From: Dipylidium caninum | Lineage: Eukaryota > Platyhelminthes > Cestoda > Cyclophyllidea > Dipylidiidae | Assembly (NCBI GenBank): GCA_017562135.1 | Contig: QEYB01000187.1 | Coordinates: 62,001 to 126,000, forward strand | Direction of reading: 5' to 3' | Length of the DNA: 64,000 nt | In this document: positions 21,278 through 35,055 of the stretch, in pieces | Position numbering within the stretch: position 1 is the stretch's first letter | How the letters are laid out: each line of letters begins with the position of its first letter | Notes under the pieces: model-generated | The model's database searches: none | What the model saw: the letters and a program-made list of their open reading frames with translations, nothing else | Told to the model about the DNA's origin: nothing | Made by a program: the position numbers and the translations under genes

Positions 21278-24200
21278 AAAGTGGTCAAGGCCACGCATGT
21301 GTCTGTCCACGAGAAGCCCCGGCTTCTAGTGGTGCAGTCACCCACCAATCGGGGCAACGCCAATAACAGGAGTTCGATAAATTGGTGCTGGCGGGTGATT
21401 GGCCGACCGAAGGTGTTCTGAGATCAGATGTCGTCTTCTTGGTTTAGCCACGCATCCTCGCACGATCTTGTTTACCTTCCTTTTATTCAACTCTTTGCTT
21501 TCAGGCCACTCCATACGTACCAATCTAATCAACCGATTTGCCCTGAAACTAAAAATTTTAAGACGTTCCTCGCTAAGTTAGAAGCTTCACCGAACCCCTC
21601 ACGGCGTCATCTGGGTTGACAGCTCTTAAGTTGATTATGCAGGCGGTCTTTTTTCGTTGCCCTTCCCGTGTGTGCCATCCAACCCCCATTTGGCGCTGCA
21701 CGGAGTAGGGCAAAGGGCCTAAAATTGGATAATTTAATGAATATAAATAAACATGACTGACCTGGTCTTCAGCAGGCTGCTTAATCTGAGAATGTTTGAA
21801 GGCGGCACCACGTCGCCCGAGTCAGCCTCATTTGCCCCATCAAGCTGCGCCGCCTGGCACGACAGCCCCTCCACCGTCCTCGGGACCGCAACCAGGGCCG
21901 ATGCTCGCTGCCTCTCTCTGAGGTGGGAAGTGAGGCACGTGAAAGAGACACTAAGGCGATAAACGAAGTGGTACAAAATCGCCTGGGTTGAGGTCCACCA
22001 AGGCCAATAGTTTAGTGCGCTTGACTCTTCCTTCCATCCGACATGTAGGACCTCAGTAGGTGAGAGTATTTGAGGTTACGTCGACCCTAATGATGGGTCT
22101 TGGCAGATGTCACTAAATAGGCGGCCATTCATCTATCCGAAAGGTTCCTCCACAAGCTAAGATGACTTGGAATAAGTAGAGCTCTCATGAATTCTACCTT
22201 CTGCCGTGTAAGGTAAAAGCGCTGGAGGACGACAAAGAGTAAGGTTGAAGCCGACCCACCCACTTGGTGAGCGAGGTGGCCATGTGAGAGGGTGAAAGTC
22301 AGCCTTTGGCCGCGATATTGAGGACATCAGGTCGTCGACTTCTGGCAACTCGTTCCATGGTGCGCCGAGAGGCGGCTCCGCCCACCATCCTAAATGGAGT
22401 TGTCCCTTTAAGTGCTGATTGTGCCCGGGTTAATGTGACCCACCTCTTCGTGCGACCGTTGAGGAGGCCCCTGAGGGAGCCCGTTTTCCACCCTCCTCCA
22501 TGCACAGCTCCTTCGGTGGCGCATTTTTGAGAATAAACGCCTGCTTTGTCATTGCTAGTTGAATCGGGGATGCGAGAGCCCGTTGTGGAACCAGCCTGGA
22601 AGGGAAATATAACGTCCCGGTTCTCGGGATTATTCCCCTTTCGAAAACTGCTAACGATAGTGGACAACAAAGAAATTCAGCTCTCCTGCACCGCCAAAGG
22701 CAGGAGACCGTCTTGTGACTGGTGCACCCTAACCTCACCTCCACGCAAGGATGCCTAGGCGAGGGTACTCATCTCACCGTCAGTGGATTCGCTCCACACG
22801 CCTAAACGTCACGCCAGGCGGAGTAAAGCATTTCATGCTCCACAGGTGATTGGGCACCGGAGGATACAGGAACCTCAGCAGAGGGCTAACTTTGCAATAG
22901 ACGCTCGCTGTCTCTATGCCATACTAAGCTGAAGGTTCCTTTGTGTTATGCGCGTCTCCGGCATATAAATTTCCTCATTTCAGGCAATGTGACGTGTAGG
23001 CCTCAACCCTGTAGGATTGAATGTTCGGAGAGGCCCCAACCAGCCGGGCTATCTGACACCGGCTCGAAACGCACAACTTTTTAAGCCAACGGGGATGCAA
23101 AAGCTGAGTGGAACACACTGGAAGCATGTGAGAGTGGTGGGACGGGGGAGGCAGGTTCCTCAAGTGAACCAGAAGTTGTTCGGGGGAGGTGACAAAAGGT
23201 TTTCCGACGACTTCGGAGAGTCTTCATCTCACTCTCCTCTTTATCCCTTCCACAGGGTGCTCACAAAGCCATGTAGTCTTACCTAGATGCTGCTCAGTGC
23301 TTTTCATCCACGAAATGCTTCTTTAGTAGCCACCTCTCTGTTATCCTCGCCCTCGCACGGAGTCTTCCGGTCAGCTGGCGCTGGCTACTTGTCTCCATCC
23401 TGACAATAGTCCACCAGAGCAGACCTCGGAGAGGGAACGCGTCGAGCACCCTCGCCTTTTCCGCCTTTCACGATGCAACCAAAATTACCCGTGGTAGCAC
23501 AGCAATGTCTTCTTCAACCACCCTTTGTTATTCCGGTGATTTAACAGTGGAGCGAGGGAAGGAGGGCCTGTTTCCTCTGCTTGTCAGCGACAACCGAGCT
23601 CGCAAAGGGCATTTATCGCAGGCTATTGTTTAGGAAATATGGACGTTGATAAGGCGGCGAACCACTGGCACGGCCGCGGTCTGTAGGTCCTTAATGAACA
23701 GCGCTATTTGCTTATTCATTTAGGGTGTAAGCATATGCAAACACACAGGGAAGTGAGTAACACCACTTTGCCAATCTGTCAACATTGTGAGTAGTTGAAG
23801 GGGTTGGAATCGCAAATGGCATTTCGATACAGCACACGACGTCGTCCATTTTGTGTGCAAGTGACGCCCCTGTTTGACTTCTTTGCGCTACGCGCCTCTC
23901 CTCGACGCCTCAGTCAAAGACGCTGTCGCGTTGATCGGTCAAACACTTTTCCCCAACGAGATGAGCCCAAATCGCTCCGGACACTGGGAACATTAAATAT
24001 TTAAGATGTTACAATAGCAAGAATTAGGAACTTCTATCCAAATTTCCACTTACCAAATGGTAAGATGGGGACTTTGACTTTAGGCCTTTTTCAAGACCTG
24101 TATGGGCGCAGTAGATGCCGGTATCCACGAGAGGCTCCCACTGAATGGTGTGCACGCCGTGTTCACAGCGAAATTTTGCCAACAAGCAACCCGAGTCGTC

Positions 24201-26890
24201 TTCCCACTTGCCCACCGAAGGGGACTGCGGGGAGGAGGGGGGGCGGCTTTGCTTTCACGTTCCGTCAGGAAGAAACCGGGAGAGCAGGCACAGCTTCCAG
24301 CCCTGCGCGGTGGGTCGCGCCTCCACCCAACACGGCGGCGGCTACACAAATCCTTGGGGTGAAACATCCCGACTAATTTTACACAATTGATAGAGAAGGC
24401 TGCACAAGGCAATTTGGCTGGAAGGGGCATGACAATCATCCCCTCATTAACATGTCACCATGACAGCAAAATCTTATGCCGACAACTCTGCCTAAAGTGC
24501 ACCATCACGCTTTCAATTCATCCCACGACGGCTATTTGTCGCCGCAGTGCAACAATGCACCGGGCAGATGCCCCTTCCACTCACCCCCCGCGAGCTCCAC
24601 GACGGGGTGATTTGAGCTGTCTAAATAAACTAGTGCGTTTCACAAAATAATAGTATTTCTAGTCCTTTCCTCGAATTGCATTAATACGGCAGAGACTTTG
24701 TCATTTTATACATAACCTTTCTTACTCTGTTGTTATAGTTTCAAGGCCTGTGACCGATCCGCTTGCCAATTTGCAATCCACAGGGAAGAACACACGAAAG
24801 CGTTTTACGAGGCGGCTGCCACGCTCCCCGCTTACGTAAATCACTTCCGTGATTGTTGAGATTAGTTAGCCCTCGGACAGGCTGTCCTGAATTTTGCGTG
24901 TTTCAGGGCGGAACCCACGTCGGTGACAGGCCATTTTCCCGCATGTTTTACTGTTTCGGCAGCACACGGTGACTTTGATTAGCTCGGGACGTAAGGCAGT
25001 ACCGCTATCACATGAATCTCTGCTTCTCGACTTCATTTCCTCTATTTTTGTATCTTGCGAGAAAAAGGCGAATCGTAAAACTATTGCGCATCTGATGATT
25101 ATGCAAGACGAAAATGGTTTCCGGATCTTGGCACTGAAACGTATGGTTTGGCATTGGCAGTGTAGGCAAAATGCTGGTATAAATAATCGTGACGCCTTTG
25201 TGTGTACGGCCAACGGTCTCCGGTGAAAGACGGGGGCGTTGGACGTGGACTCGAGCTGAGCCGGAGGTCTCTCCGAGCGCGTCAGCCCTGCGGACAGAGC
25301 CGCCTCGGCACCGCTCCGAGGCGCACCCAGAGCAAACCGTACCATTTACGACGAAGCACCTCTATTCAGCCAAGAATGGCAGGACAACGGTTGTAATGCG
25401 ATTAGACCATCTAACTGGAACCCTTGAAGAGCCCTAACCATCGTTTACTCGGAGTGGAATTGTCACAGAACCTACACCGAAAAGCCCTCAACAACCGGTT
25501 CGCCGCTCTACCGCATCACATACCGAACTGCGGCGTAGATGAGTGACGGGTAGCTTTCGCTCAGAACGAATGATGCTACTTCTCGTCGGATTAGAAGAGT
25601 TTGCTTTTCCGCCGGTGCAGGTGCTCCACCTTGTTCGGCTTTTTATGAGATTCGTTGGAACTGTAATGGCGGAACGGAATTCATGTGTTTGTGAGAGATG
25701 GGGCAAAGTTAGCAGAGCATTTTCCTCATTACCATTCTCTACCAGCAGCTACATTCGACAGACTTTCCCAACGGAACCGTACTTAAACCTAGGAAATACA
25801 GATTCGAGGGTGACGGAGGAGATTAAAAAGAGATACAAGGAGGTCCTTTTGTGTTCTTCAGTACCGCCAAATGGAAAATAGTGCATTATAGTGATATAAT
25901 TTAATGTGGTTGACGATCGTGAATATCACCTTTCATTCCGTCAACAACCCTTTCAGTACACTTTAAACTACCCCAACTTGAATGAAATTAGTTAATTTCT
26001 ATGACAATAAGTTAAATTTGTTTCCTCAATCCATGATGCATAGCCAATGCGTGTGAGATCAGCACCTCCGTCATCGCTCGTAAGATTCAACCATTCCATC
26101 GGTCAGAACACTTCAGTGCCAAACAGGTAAAGATAAATTGCCGAGTGGATGAAAATCCCGCTGTTGTTTACCTGTGAGCACTGAAGGAAGGTGATGGTGG
26201 CGGTGGTGGTGGTTAAAGGTGCACAAGCCCGCAGAACGCAATAATACCTCCTTTGATTAATGTTAGCAACTAACATTCGTTTACTACCATAAAGTGGAAG
26301 CTCGAGTTTATCTTTGAATTGGCAGAGTCTGCAGCAGCCAAGGGGACAGCATGGATGCGAGGTTGCAAACAAAAGACTCCTGCAGGCTGCTCGATTGTTT
26401 ACTCATGCAGTGCAAACACGTGTGGCTGATTCAGCCTAGGCAAGAAGTTGCAAGGCCTGAGACGTCTGCTGCGGTGGTGCACGCTTACCCTCCACAACAG
26501 TGGTGTTTGTGCGAGGCGATTTGTCTCCGCACCACATCCACACTCGCGCACAGCCATAGAGGAGAGGCTGCGGTGATTAATGTAATCTTGCGGTGTGGTA
26601 ACGCCCCTCCCCAGCCCCGCCCTCCCTTCACCTCCCCTTATTCGGTCCTCGCCCCCCTCGTCCGCCCCACACCACTTGCGCCACGAGTCCGCGCACATTA
26701 ATGCAAATGCAGGCGATATCGCGTACCGCAGTTGTGGCTCTCTTAAGCGTTGAGTGCATGTGGAAGGGGGAACCACGCACCCAGTCGAGGAGCCGTGTTT
26801 ACGTTTACTCCACCCCCAGCCGCCTCCAGGCGTTTGCGTGTTTGTGTAGAAGGTGCTGAGACCGACTGATGATTATTCATTTGTATTTGC
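21278..26890. other. Gene-poor GC-rich stretch right of the EF-hand cluster
   Basis: About 5.6 kb in which I can support no gene. TATA-like motifs occur (for example TATAAATAA near 25177), and a plus-strand frame ending at 25437 follows it, but it shows no domain and no EF-hand. Many overlapping frames on both strands reflect the GC content. Confidence 0.5.
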
Positions 26891-26920
26891 TTGTGTGTGT
26901 GTGTATGTGTGTGTATGTTT
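26891..26920. repeat. TG microsatellite
   Basis: A (TG)n tract with two interruptions (TATG), followed by a CTTTCAG that could act as a splice acceptor. It lies at the visible change from GC-rich to AT-rich sequence. Confidence 0.85.
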
Positions 26921-27817
26921 GTCTTTCAGTGTTAAGCTGAAGAAAAGTCAGCACATAAAACGCAGGTAGAGGTATACAATTTTTTGTCTCATTAAGCGGC
27001 TGCATAACCCATCTTTTTTAAAGGTAAGCGTAATAGCGTTACCAAATATGTAATATCAAAATACTTCTGCTTAGAAAACATTATTTACTAAGTCTCCTAT
27101 TTGGAAGCATAAGTCGAAACTGTTGTCTTAACCATAACACAATGATTCTCATTCCCGTTTTCTCTTAAAATGTATGCGGACCACGCTCCTCTCCTAGCAC
27201 CCCAGGCTCTTTAAAAAGTAAAATAACACGACGTTTTAGGAGTTAAGAAAAAATGGTAAGTATCCTAAATGAAATCGAATGCAAGAGTAACATGAACAAA
27301 TTCAGTTAACGATAGTAAGCAGCATGGGAGAAGGGTTTGTGTAAAAATCTGATCATTAAGATTTGTTAAAATTATCTCCTATTTGAGAAAACTTCATAGG
27401 TCTTGCTACTGAGTCGGAATTTAGGGTCCTACCATATTACCCATCCCCGACTCGCCCTAGCAGCGTCCATCATGAATGGCGGACATTATGAAAATAAACC
27501 AGATTTTTAAGTAAAAAACATGTGAAATTTTTTTATCGTGAATAAAGTCTCTATAGCGTTGTACTTTCTTCGTCGCAAAGCGAAACAATCAGCCCCAAAA
27601 CCCTAATTTTACGTAACGATGACCCCCCCCAAATGCGTATTTACTGGCAACTTTTATGAGTACGAGGAAAAACGTGCCAATCCAGGAATTAGCATTTTAC
27701 GCACAAAATCCCCATGTGTAAAAGTGAGTGTTTAAGTGATTTAAAATGATGTTACTGTAACAGCTTATGGCCTTAGGCGCCACATTTAAAATTGTGTGGT
27801 CATGACGGGAGAAATAG
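26921..27817. other. AT-rich upstream region of the CEP95-like gene
   Basis: AT-rich with no open frame of note. It presumably holds the promoter and possibly the first exon of the next gene; I could not place either. Confidence 0.5.
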
Positions 27818-30800
27818 AAGCCCGCCAAGGTTTTAGAGTTTTCGAATTACATAAATGATAAACTTGGCATAAAACACGATATTTCATCCTACGGTGATAT
27901 CGATATCGGGTTTTTTGAGGCTATCTTTAATTGTATATCGAAAGACAACGGTACTTTCTTGCAGTGTTATTTGGACTACTGTAGTGCCTTCGAAACAATC
28001 AACCTGGGAGCGTTTCCGCTATATCATCCAATGGTTATCGGATTGCCTTTGTGTTCCTCTTGATCACATTAACGCGAAATCTCTGGAGCATTCTGACCCA
28101 ATTCATTTATACAATTTACTTGAAATCCTTGACCTCTGCATAGATGCGATTAGATTTCCAGATGGTAACCCCAATCGATATGAGGACACTGAAAGGTTTG
28201 AGTCATTTAAGAAGCTTGCCCATCTTTTGCTGCTCATCGAAGTTTGGTTATTAGACCACTCGTAGTTGTGTAAACTTGTAGATATATTTTGTAGTGAATT
28301 TTCCAATACCTATAATAATCTGACAATATCTTTTGAGTAGAACTCCTGTTGACTTTGAAACTTGCATTCTTGTTTATAAATTAGGTTTACATCTTGTATA
28401 TCATACTCTTTTATTTACAGATCACAGGTTGATGAGCAAGTGATAGACGACATAGATGAAGCTCTAAAAAAGAGTCGCTTGAATTACCTTAGTTGCAAAC
28501 TTGCTGAAATGATTTCCTCCCAAGATGACGAAAATAACCTCTTACCACCCGAACTTAATTCTAATACACGGCCAAAAAGGTTCAACATTCCTCCTCTTCG
28601 TGTAAAGTTTGTGAGTTTACACGTTCTGCAGATAATTTTCCCTTCAACTGCAGGTATTACATACATAATTATTTATTACCAAATGTATGGAAGGCTGACG
28701 CACCTCACATAATAACGTCACGTTCCGTTGAACCTCCAAGTTCCTCGCGTTCGACTCTCTATGCGGTGAGGAGGCCTTTACAACGCAATTCGAACAAGAA
28801 GCCGTCATTATCTCTCTTTGAGGAAATCAAAGAGCATTTTCGATGGTATGACAACATGCAACTGTCCAAATTACTTAACCGAGACCTTAGTCTCCATGAG
28901 TTGTTGGAACGATTAGAAGTTCTGCAACTCCCTAAAGAGACACGGAATTATATTAAGCTCAAAATAGGTAAGTATAACTCAACTAAAAAGGGTTTCTGAT
29001 CCTTTTAAGCCTTGAAGCAATCAATTAGTGCAACAAACATATTGCTCTGTTCTGCTTTACTTAACAAATGGGGAAGATTTTTATTCACCTAGGTGTATAT
29101 CCCTTCTCTCTTTACTTTAATTGTTGCGCCGAAGTGTTTGACCCTCTATTATTAGTAGCCAATCGAATCATTTGTTTTCAGTAAGAATTTAATCCCTCTC
29201 TATTACCATGTAAATAAGTCATTCTATGTTTAGGAGATTGATGTTTTATGCGCCATCTATCGTCATTATTAACAATAACAACCCCCCTCTCCCACAACCA
29301 AAGTTTCATTGCGATTAGATGAAATGTTTCTGGGGCTCATCTTAACTTTAAAAAGCTCTCCAATCAACCTTTTGTTTATCTTAGTATCTGGTAATAATCT
29401 GATTGCATACAACTTAGACACCATCTGAACTTAATTTACGATAAGAGCAGTTAATGTCACTTAAATTGCCTGGTTTGATTGATTATGTTTCAAACACTTC
29501 GGACATCAACAAGGCGGATATTCCCAGACTCCTAATAATGTGAGTGATTGCTTCATACTTTGTCGATAGATACGGGATTCGACTTTTGTGTTAATCAATA
29601 ATGAAAAAGGGTTTATAAGTATTATCACCAATTGTTCTTGAAAGTCAAGTCTTGTGCGCACTAGTTTAGCAAGCGCGGTTTCTTCAGAAATGCGATGGAC
29701 ACGAACAGTAACAAAGTATGTAGTTAAAGCGACTAATTTGAAGAATTCGTTGCTGTGTCATGCAGAATCATATCTGCGCCCACTGCGGAGCGCTGTCTCA
29801 TCTGTAACGTCATACGGGCGGGATGGGTGTGAGCGACGTCTAGCAGAGGCGGCGGAGCGACAGCGACGACGTGTAGAATTGATGGAACGCCAGGCGGAGG
29901 ATGCGGAGCGGATGCGCAGTCTGTGGGACTTCAAAGCCCTTCAACGGCTCCTTGCTGCAGAGTTGAGCCATAGGCGGGCGCCAGGAGGTCCTCAGCCGGA
30001 ATTTGTGCCTCCGTCGTGACGAACGTCTCCGCGCCCTAATTGCAGCTCGGATGGCTCAAGAGGAACAGGTATGAACCTCTCCTGATCTCTTTCGACTAGT
30101 AACAGTAAAAAATTCAACAGTATTTCAGCCCCAACTGATGAGTTCATTTAATAGTCTCAAACCAAAATCATGCGGAACCTAGCATTAGAGCCCCATAAGG
30201 GATAATTCCAAGTTACTACAAGCACTGTCGTCTGTTTTTTACAAGTAACTGTACCGGGTCAAACAACTTTTTTGTGTTTTATTTAAACAAAAAAATGTAA
30301 TTTTTATTTTTTGTTATTTACGTCGTTATTCTGAAAACACACGCAAAACAGGCTTTCTCTTTACTGATACTTGTTATCTGTGTTAAGATTGTTAGGAGTA
30401 CGTTTAATGCCGCCATAGAGAGGGCACGACGGGACAGAATTGAGGAGAACACACTGAGGCGAGAGGTCAGGGCAGAAAGAAGTCGATTTGCAGAATACTC
30501 TCATCTCAAATCTCGAAAATCGGTAACTGTTCAGTTGCTATATACATAAACTTAAGTTATTGTTATTTTCCTCATGAATTCCTGACGATGTAACAACCTA
30601 CAGCCATGAAGAACGCCTGCGTATTCTGCAAGAGGAACGAAACAAACTTCAAGCCGAAATAGATCTGGAAACCAAATCTAATAAGATGGTTTGTTTTCGT
30701 ATGAAAATTTTTGTTACTGTGAAAATTACGTAATTATAGGATAGTTTGCGAACGAAGCTGGAACTCCGCAATCAACTGGTGCAGCAGATCAAAGAACTAG

Positions 30801-30862
30801 AAGAGGCCCTTTTTAATGAGTTAAAACCAGAAGATTTAGAGGAATGCGACGGAACTGGTTAA
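27818..30862 (+). CDS. CEP95: CEP95-like centrosomal coiled-coil protein, frame disrupted
   Basis: The N-terminal part resembles the calponin-homology-like domain of CEP95 (CCDC45): the blocks FSNYINDKL, GFFEAIFNCIS, IIQWLSDCL and LLEILDLCIDAI align with the human protein as I recall it. The rest is Arg/Glu-rich coiled coil. Exons by consensus and phase: from 27818 or earlier (start codon not found) to 27950; 27985-28195; 28421-28579; 28654-28967; 29766-30068; 30388-30522; 30604-30688; 30740-30862 (stop). The first intron is only 34 nt. In the fifth exon the frame shifts by one base around a GGG at 29976-29978; removing one G would join SHRR to QEVLSRN. The phase from 30522 to 30604 also does not match. 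Either assembly errors or a damaged gene. A centrosome role is inferred from the family. Confidence 0.6.
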
Positions 30863-32237
30863 CAATGCAGATGATTGAAATAATTGGTTACACTTAATCG
30901 TGTCGCATTATCTGCATTTATATCATGTTTAAGAAAAGACACTTTTCGTAAAACAAAACTCTTATTTTGTTCTAACTAACCTTGTTTTTGACTTGAATAG
31001 CCTGATTTTGATTGGCAGACTTAAGTGCTGAGGCTACGGACACGTGCACTAATATTGTAAATTCATACTACTTCCCTTTACGTGAGTACGAGCAAGTTAT
31101 TGTTTTTGCGCAATTGTGTTTTCCATTATTTTATTGCCAGACGGGGATTAAAAAATGCAACAGAAGAGTACTAGCGGTGCTTGACTAACTTAAGACTTTA
31201 ATTGGCAGGCATGCTGCAAAAGTACAGTGATGTTTGCATGAAAACGCTGGGTTCCATGTATATGGTTTGGCGAAGCTGAGTTTAAAGTCGGGATTCTTTG
31301 GACAAATAGTGTTTTTTTTGTTTTCCTTTAAAACGAGCGACAAGTAATTTTATTATAGCTTGGCTTCCGCTACCTTAGGGTAGCACACACGTGGTGTTCC
31401 TCACTTGCTAAATCGCGCAGATTTTAGCTACATAGAAACATATTCTATAGGTCGAAGGCCAACAGAGCAACACAATTTCGCAGAAACTGGACTGTCAGAC
31501 GATTGCGAAGATCTAAAAACCCTCATTTTGGTGGTGGACTTTTGATAGAAGCTCGCTCAAAATAATTCTGCCAACATTTAAGAATAAATTTAGTTAGTTT
31601 GGCGAAATTCGGGTAGCAATGCGGTCTCAATTGATCACAGTGATTCTCCGAGGTCCGTCGTTGTAGCTTGGAATTAATAGTTAGTGATACAATAGTTTAT
31701 GGTATATTCCTACACAGATCCGTCCACGGTGCTTTCGGGGGTGCGGCTAATTGTGAGCGACTCACGCCATAAAGGTCTCTCATGATTCTACTTTACTCTC
31801 CCCAAATAAAGCTGCTAAAACACGTTGACGTAAAAAGTGTTTATCAGAACGGTAGAGCTAAAATGGCTTCAATATCTAAAAATTCTAAGCAGTCGGAGTG
31901 TAACTAAAAAGTTGAAAAAAACTCACTCTCACAAATTTTATAACAAAATTTGGCAATTTTTCCGTTATTTAGTGCTAAAAAATGGATTATATTTACATGA
32001 ATATGGAAACATTGTGTTACGGTTGACGCAACATTCAAGCGGGTGTGCTTCTTGCCGTTTGTGTTTGGGTTCTACCGTTAGCTAATTTCGTTGAGTATTA
32101 AGGACTTTAATGAAAAGCCTATTCGGTTTACTTGGCGATTAAATACCAGTTAAGCGTTGAATTGTGGACCAACTGCCCTCATAAAGGATATCGTCTAACA
32201 CATTTTAAGTCCATTCATTGATTTGTCACAAGCAAGA
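30863..32237. other. Intergenic between the CEP95-like gene and SMG9
   Basis: AT-rich, 1.4 kb, no gene supported. The SMG9 promoter presumably lies in its right part; no TATA box is obvious near 32200. Confidence 0.55.
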
Positions 32238-35055
32238 ATGTCAACCACCGAACCTCCGACAGAGTTGTCCAGTGTGCACGAACTCTTCACTCGTGAGGTT
32301 TTGGTTGATCCAGCGATTGCAACGAATCCCAAAGATGAACTTTATTCTCTCTGTGACGACCCCATGACAGAACCAATAAAGTTAATCAACGAGAATCTTA
32401 GGTTTGAAGATAGCCAGAAGTTGCGCGGTTATTTCATCGAAAATACCGGTTTTCTCGTCGTTGGAGTTATTGGCCTCAAGGTAGACAAAAGTACCTGAGC
32501 CTCATCACCGGTTGGTTCTTTACCCAATAAAATGTTTTCTTTTCTACTAAGGGGGTCGGCAAGTCTTCTGTGGCTAATCTTCTGGCGAACCGATTAGTAG
32601 AAGGGCCTCCATTTGATGGTCCTTTCCCCGTACAGTCACTCGACTCTTTAGTTGACGGTTACCCCGCAACCACTGCGGGTGTGGACATCTACATCACGCA
32701 AGACCGCGTCATCATTCTTGACACGCAACCCCTTCTCGACTGGTCCCTTACCGATCTCCATATTCAAAATGATCTTCGGATTCAAAAGCAACAACACCAA
32801 GTGGAAGACCATTCGGGGATGGTCAAGGGTCCCGCAAACCCTCCGAATTCGGATAAGTGGTCTGTTGACGGCTTTGCTGAGATCACTTCAATACAGGTAC
32901 GTGTTTATAAGATCTGATCTAATTAATTTTTTGAGTAGTTTCTCCAGTGAGCTTTATTATTAGGAGATTTGGGATGATAGGGTTTGACACGAAGAACTGT
33001 GAATTACCATACTTTATTTGGATTCTATCCTTTTAGCTCATATCATTCCTCGTCAGCGTATGTCATGTGGTGATGTGCGTTCAGGACAATCTGAGTAATC
33101 CATCTTTCCTGCGTCTGATTGATCGTGCTTTGGGTTGGAAACCCCTTATTCTTGTTGATGATATTGTCACTACTTCCAACTTTGGAGGTGGTCCCTCATT
33201 CTCGAAAGGCAATAGAAGACAACCTCTGCCAATGACGGAGTTAATGACGGTGGAATCAGGAGCGGTTGAACCGAAAGTAAAAACAGTAGAGACAGCTGTC
33301 CATGAGGCAGAGGAAGAGGAGGAAGATGAAGAAGAGGAAGAAGGCGGGGTTGCATGTGAAAATGAGGCACCGGGATCCGATGAAACAGGTCTTGGTCAAA
33401 CATCCACCGCAGCGCCCAAAGTCTGTGCCCCCCCTGACGCTGTCGCAGTTGTTGCCGCAACACAAACGAGAATCGGCTCAGTCGAGGAGGTGGCTGAGCA
33501 GGCGGAAGTACGCGATTTCGTCACGCAATTGCTAAGTAAATATGAGACAGGTCTATTTCATCTATGATTAGTTGGTAAATCACGTTACATTCAAATTTGT
33601 TACATGCAGGACTGACCGACTACACGGCTAGTCTTGTTCACGTCTACAACTGCGCACCAGTTGGAGCCTTTGTAAATCCCCGTATTTCCGATGACCGCCT
33701 GTTGGCGTATCGACGTCTTCTCACCCAGGCGTTCCCCTCGCGCCTCCACCTTTCCTCATTGGTAAGCATGGGTCCCCGCATTCTGCAGCGCCACATACTT
33801 TCTCGACAAAGGCGTCTGCGTGAACAAAAGCAAGAAGCGGCAACTACTACAACGTCAATAGCCACCCCAGACATGGGTTAGCTTGGAAAATAATTTTGGT
33901 TCACATCGTTTGTCACTGCTTATATCAAAATGTCCCATTTTCCTGCCACTGATATTAATGACAAACCCATCCCCCTCTTATTAAATATTACTTTGCGGCA
34001 TCTTTACACGTTCATACTGTGTTGGTTCTTTAAGGAACTTCTTAACAAACTAGTCGTTCTTCTCTGCAGACGGCAATGTCCAACTCGTATCAACATCTTA
34101 CTTTACGGACGATCAAAAAAACCGCCCCATGTAAGTGTAGGTTTGTTAATAGCTTGAAGTTCATGGAACATCCTCCAACATGCTATTTATGATGAAGGTC
34201 CACAATCAAGGGTGGCCCGTCGATGGAAGCGACGGAGGCAGAAATAGTAAAGGAATGTTACGAAGAGTTGGACATAGTGGCTAGAGGAATTCGAGGTCCC
34301 CGTAGGAGCCTCGTTAAAGTGCGTACTCCCACCGCTACCGAAACGGCAAATGTCGCGCCAATCATGAGGACGGCGCTGAAAAGCACGACTGGTGAAATTT
34401 TTGATGGTGAGGATCGAGTGGCGGCCCTCAAGGATTTCGCGCGACGCGTCACCGAAGGGCGTAAGATGCATTTCGAGCCCTCTGCGTCAGTAGCCTCTCC
34501 ACGTCTATTCCTTCTTCCTGCAACCAATGAAAAAGGTAAGCAGCTTTGCATTCGAGGTTGAATGTTGATTGGAAAGGGATATAATTTAGTTCACAGACAC
34601 TGATATAAAATGTGTACCCTGGTTTACTAAGCTTCGCTGTCAGTAATGGACTACCTCGCTGTTGTTAAATACCAAACAAGTGTTAATGAGTGTTTAACAA
34701 CAAAAGTGCATTGTTTAATAATATTATTTGATATTAATCAACCTACTCGAAGATCGACTTTCTAATAAATCTACTTGGGAGCCTGGTGGGGGTAGACGTG
34801 CGTAATGTGCCTATGTATTACTTATGCTCAGGGGAAGTGGCGTTTGGCAGCGCGACATACGCTCAGTGTGCCTATCTTTTGCAAGAGGCAGTTCTCTCAA
34901 CACCCCGACGTCATCCGACGCTCGCTCGTTCAGGTATGACGGAGCTGCAGTGGTTCAACTTCGCCCAACAGACGTGGAACAGTCTAAGTCCCGCTTCCTC
35001 CTCTTCCCCTCTCAGCGATTACCACCGCCTTCTCGTTAGCAATTCTCTAATGTGA
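32238..35055 (+). CDS. SMG9: SMG9, nonsense-mediated mRNA decay factor
   Basis: SMG9 pairs with SMG8 to control the SMG1 kinase that phosphorylates UPF1 in nonsense-mediated decay. Seven exons join in phase: 32238-32480, 32552-32896, 33037-33550, 33610-33876, 34070-34130, 34198-34535, 34832-35055, giving 663 residues (human about 520). The G-like fold is clear: GFLVVGVIGLK joins GVGKSSVANLL over the first intron to make the P-loop-like GxxGxGKS, followed by GVDIYITQDRVIILDTQPLL and ISFLVSVCHVVMCVQD. The C-terminus WFNFAQQTW...LSDYHRLL matches the family end. The long Pro-rich N-terminus of vertebrates is missing. An acidic Glu-rich insert (33301-33355) and a Ser/Thr/Ala-rich stretch enlarge the middle. 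The ATG at 32238 is the first in frame after an upstream stop region; a further 5' exon cannot be excluded. Confidence 0.93.

Noticed and set aside
25177..25437. TATA-like box followed by an 82-codon frame, considered as an eighth EF-hand gene
   Set aside because: No EF-hand loop, no mini-exon ATG plus GTRAGT, and no recognisable domain.
33170..33465. Minus-strand frames over the acidic part of SMG9
   Set aside because: Shadows of the Glu-rich codons in the real exon on the plus strand.
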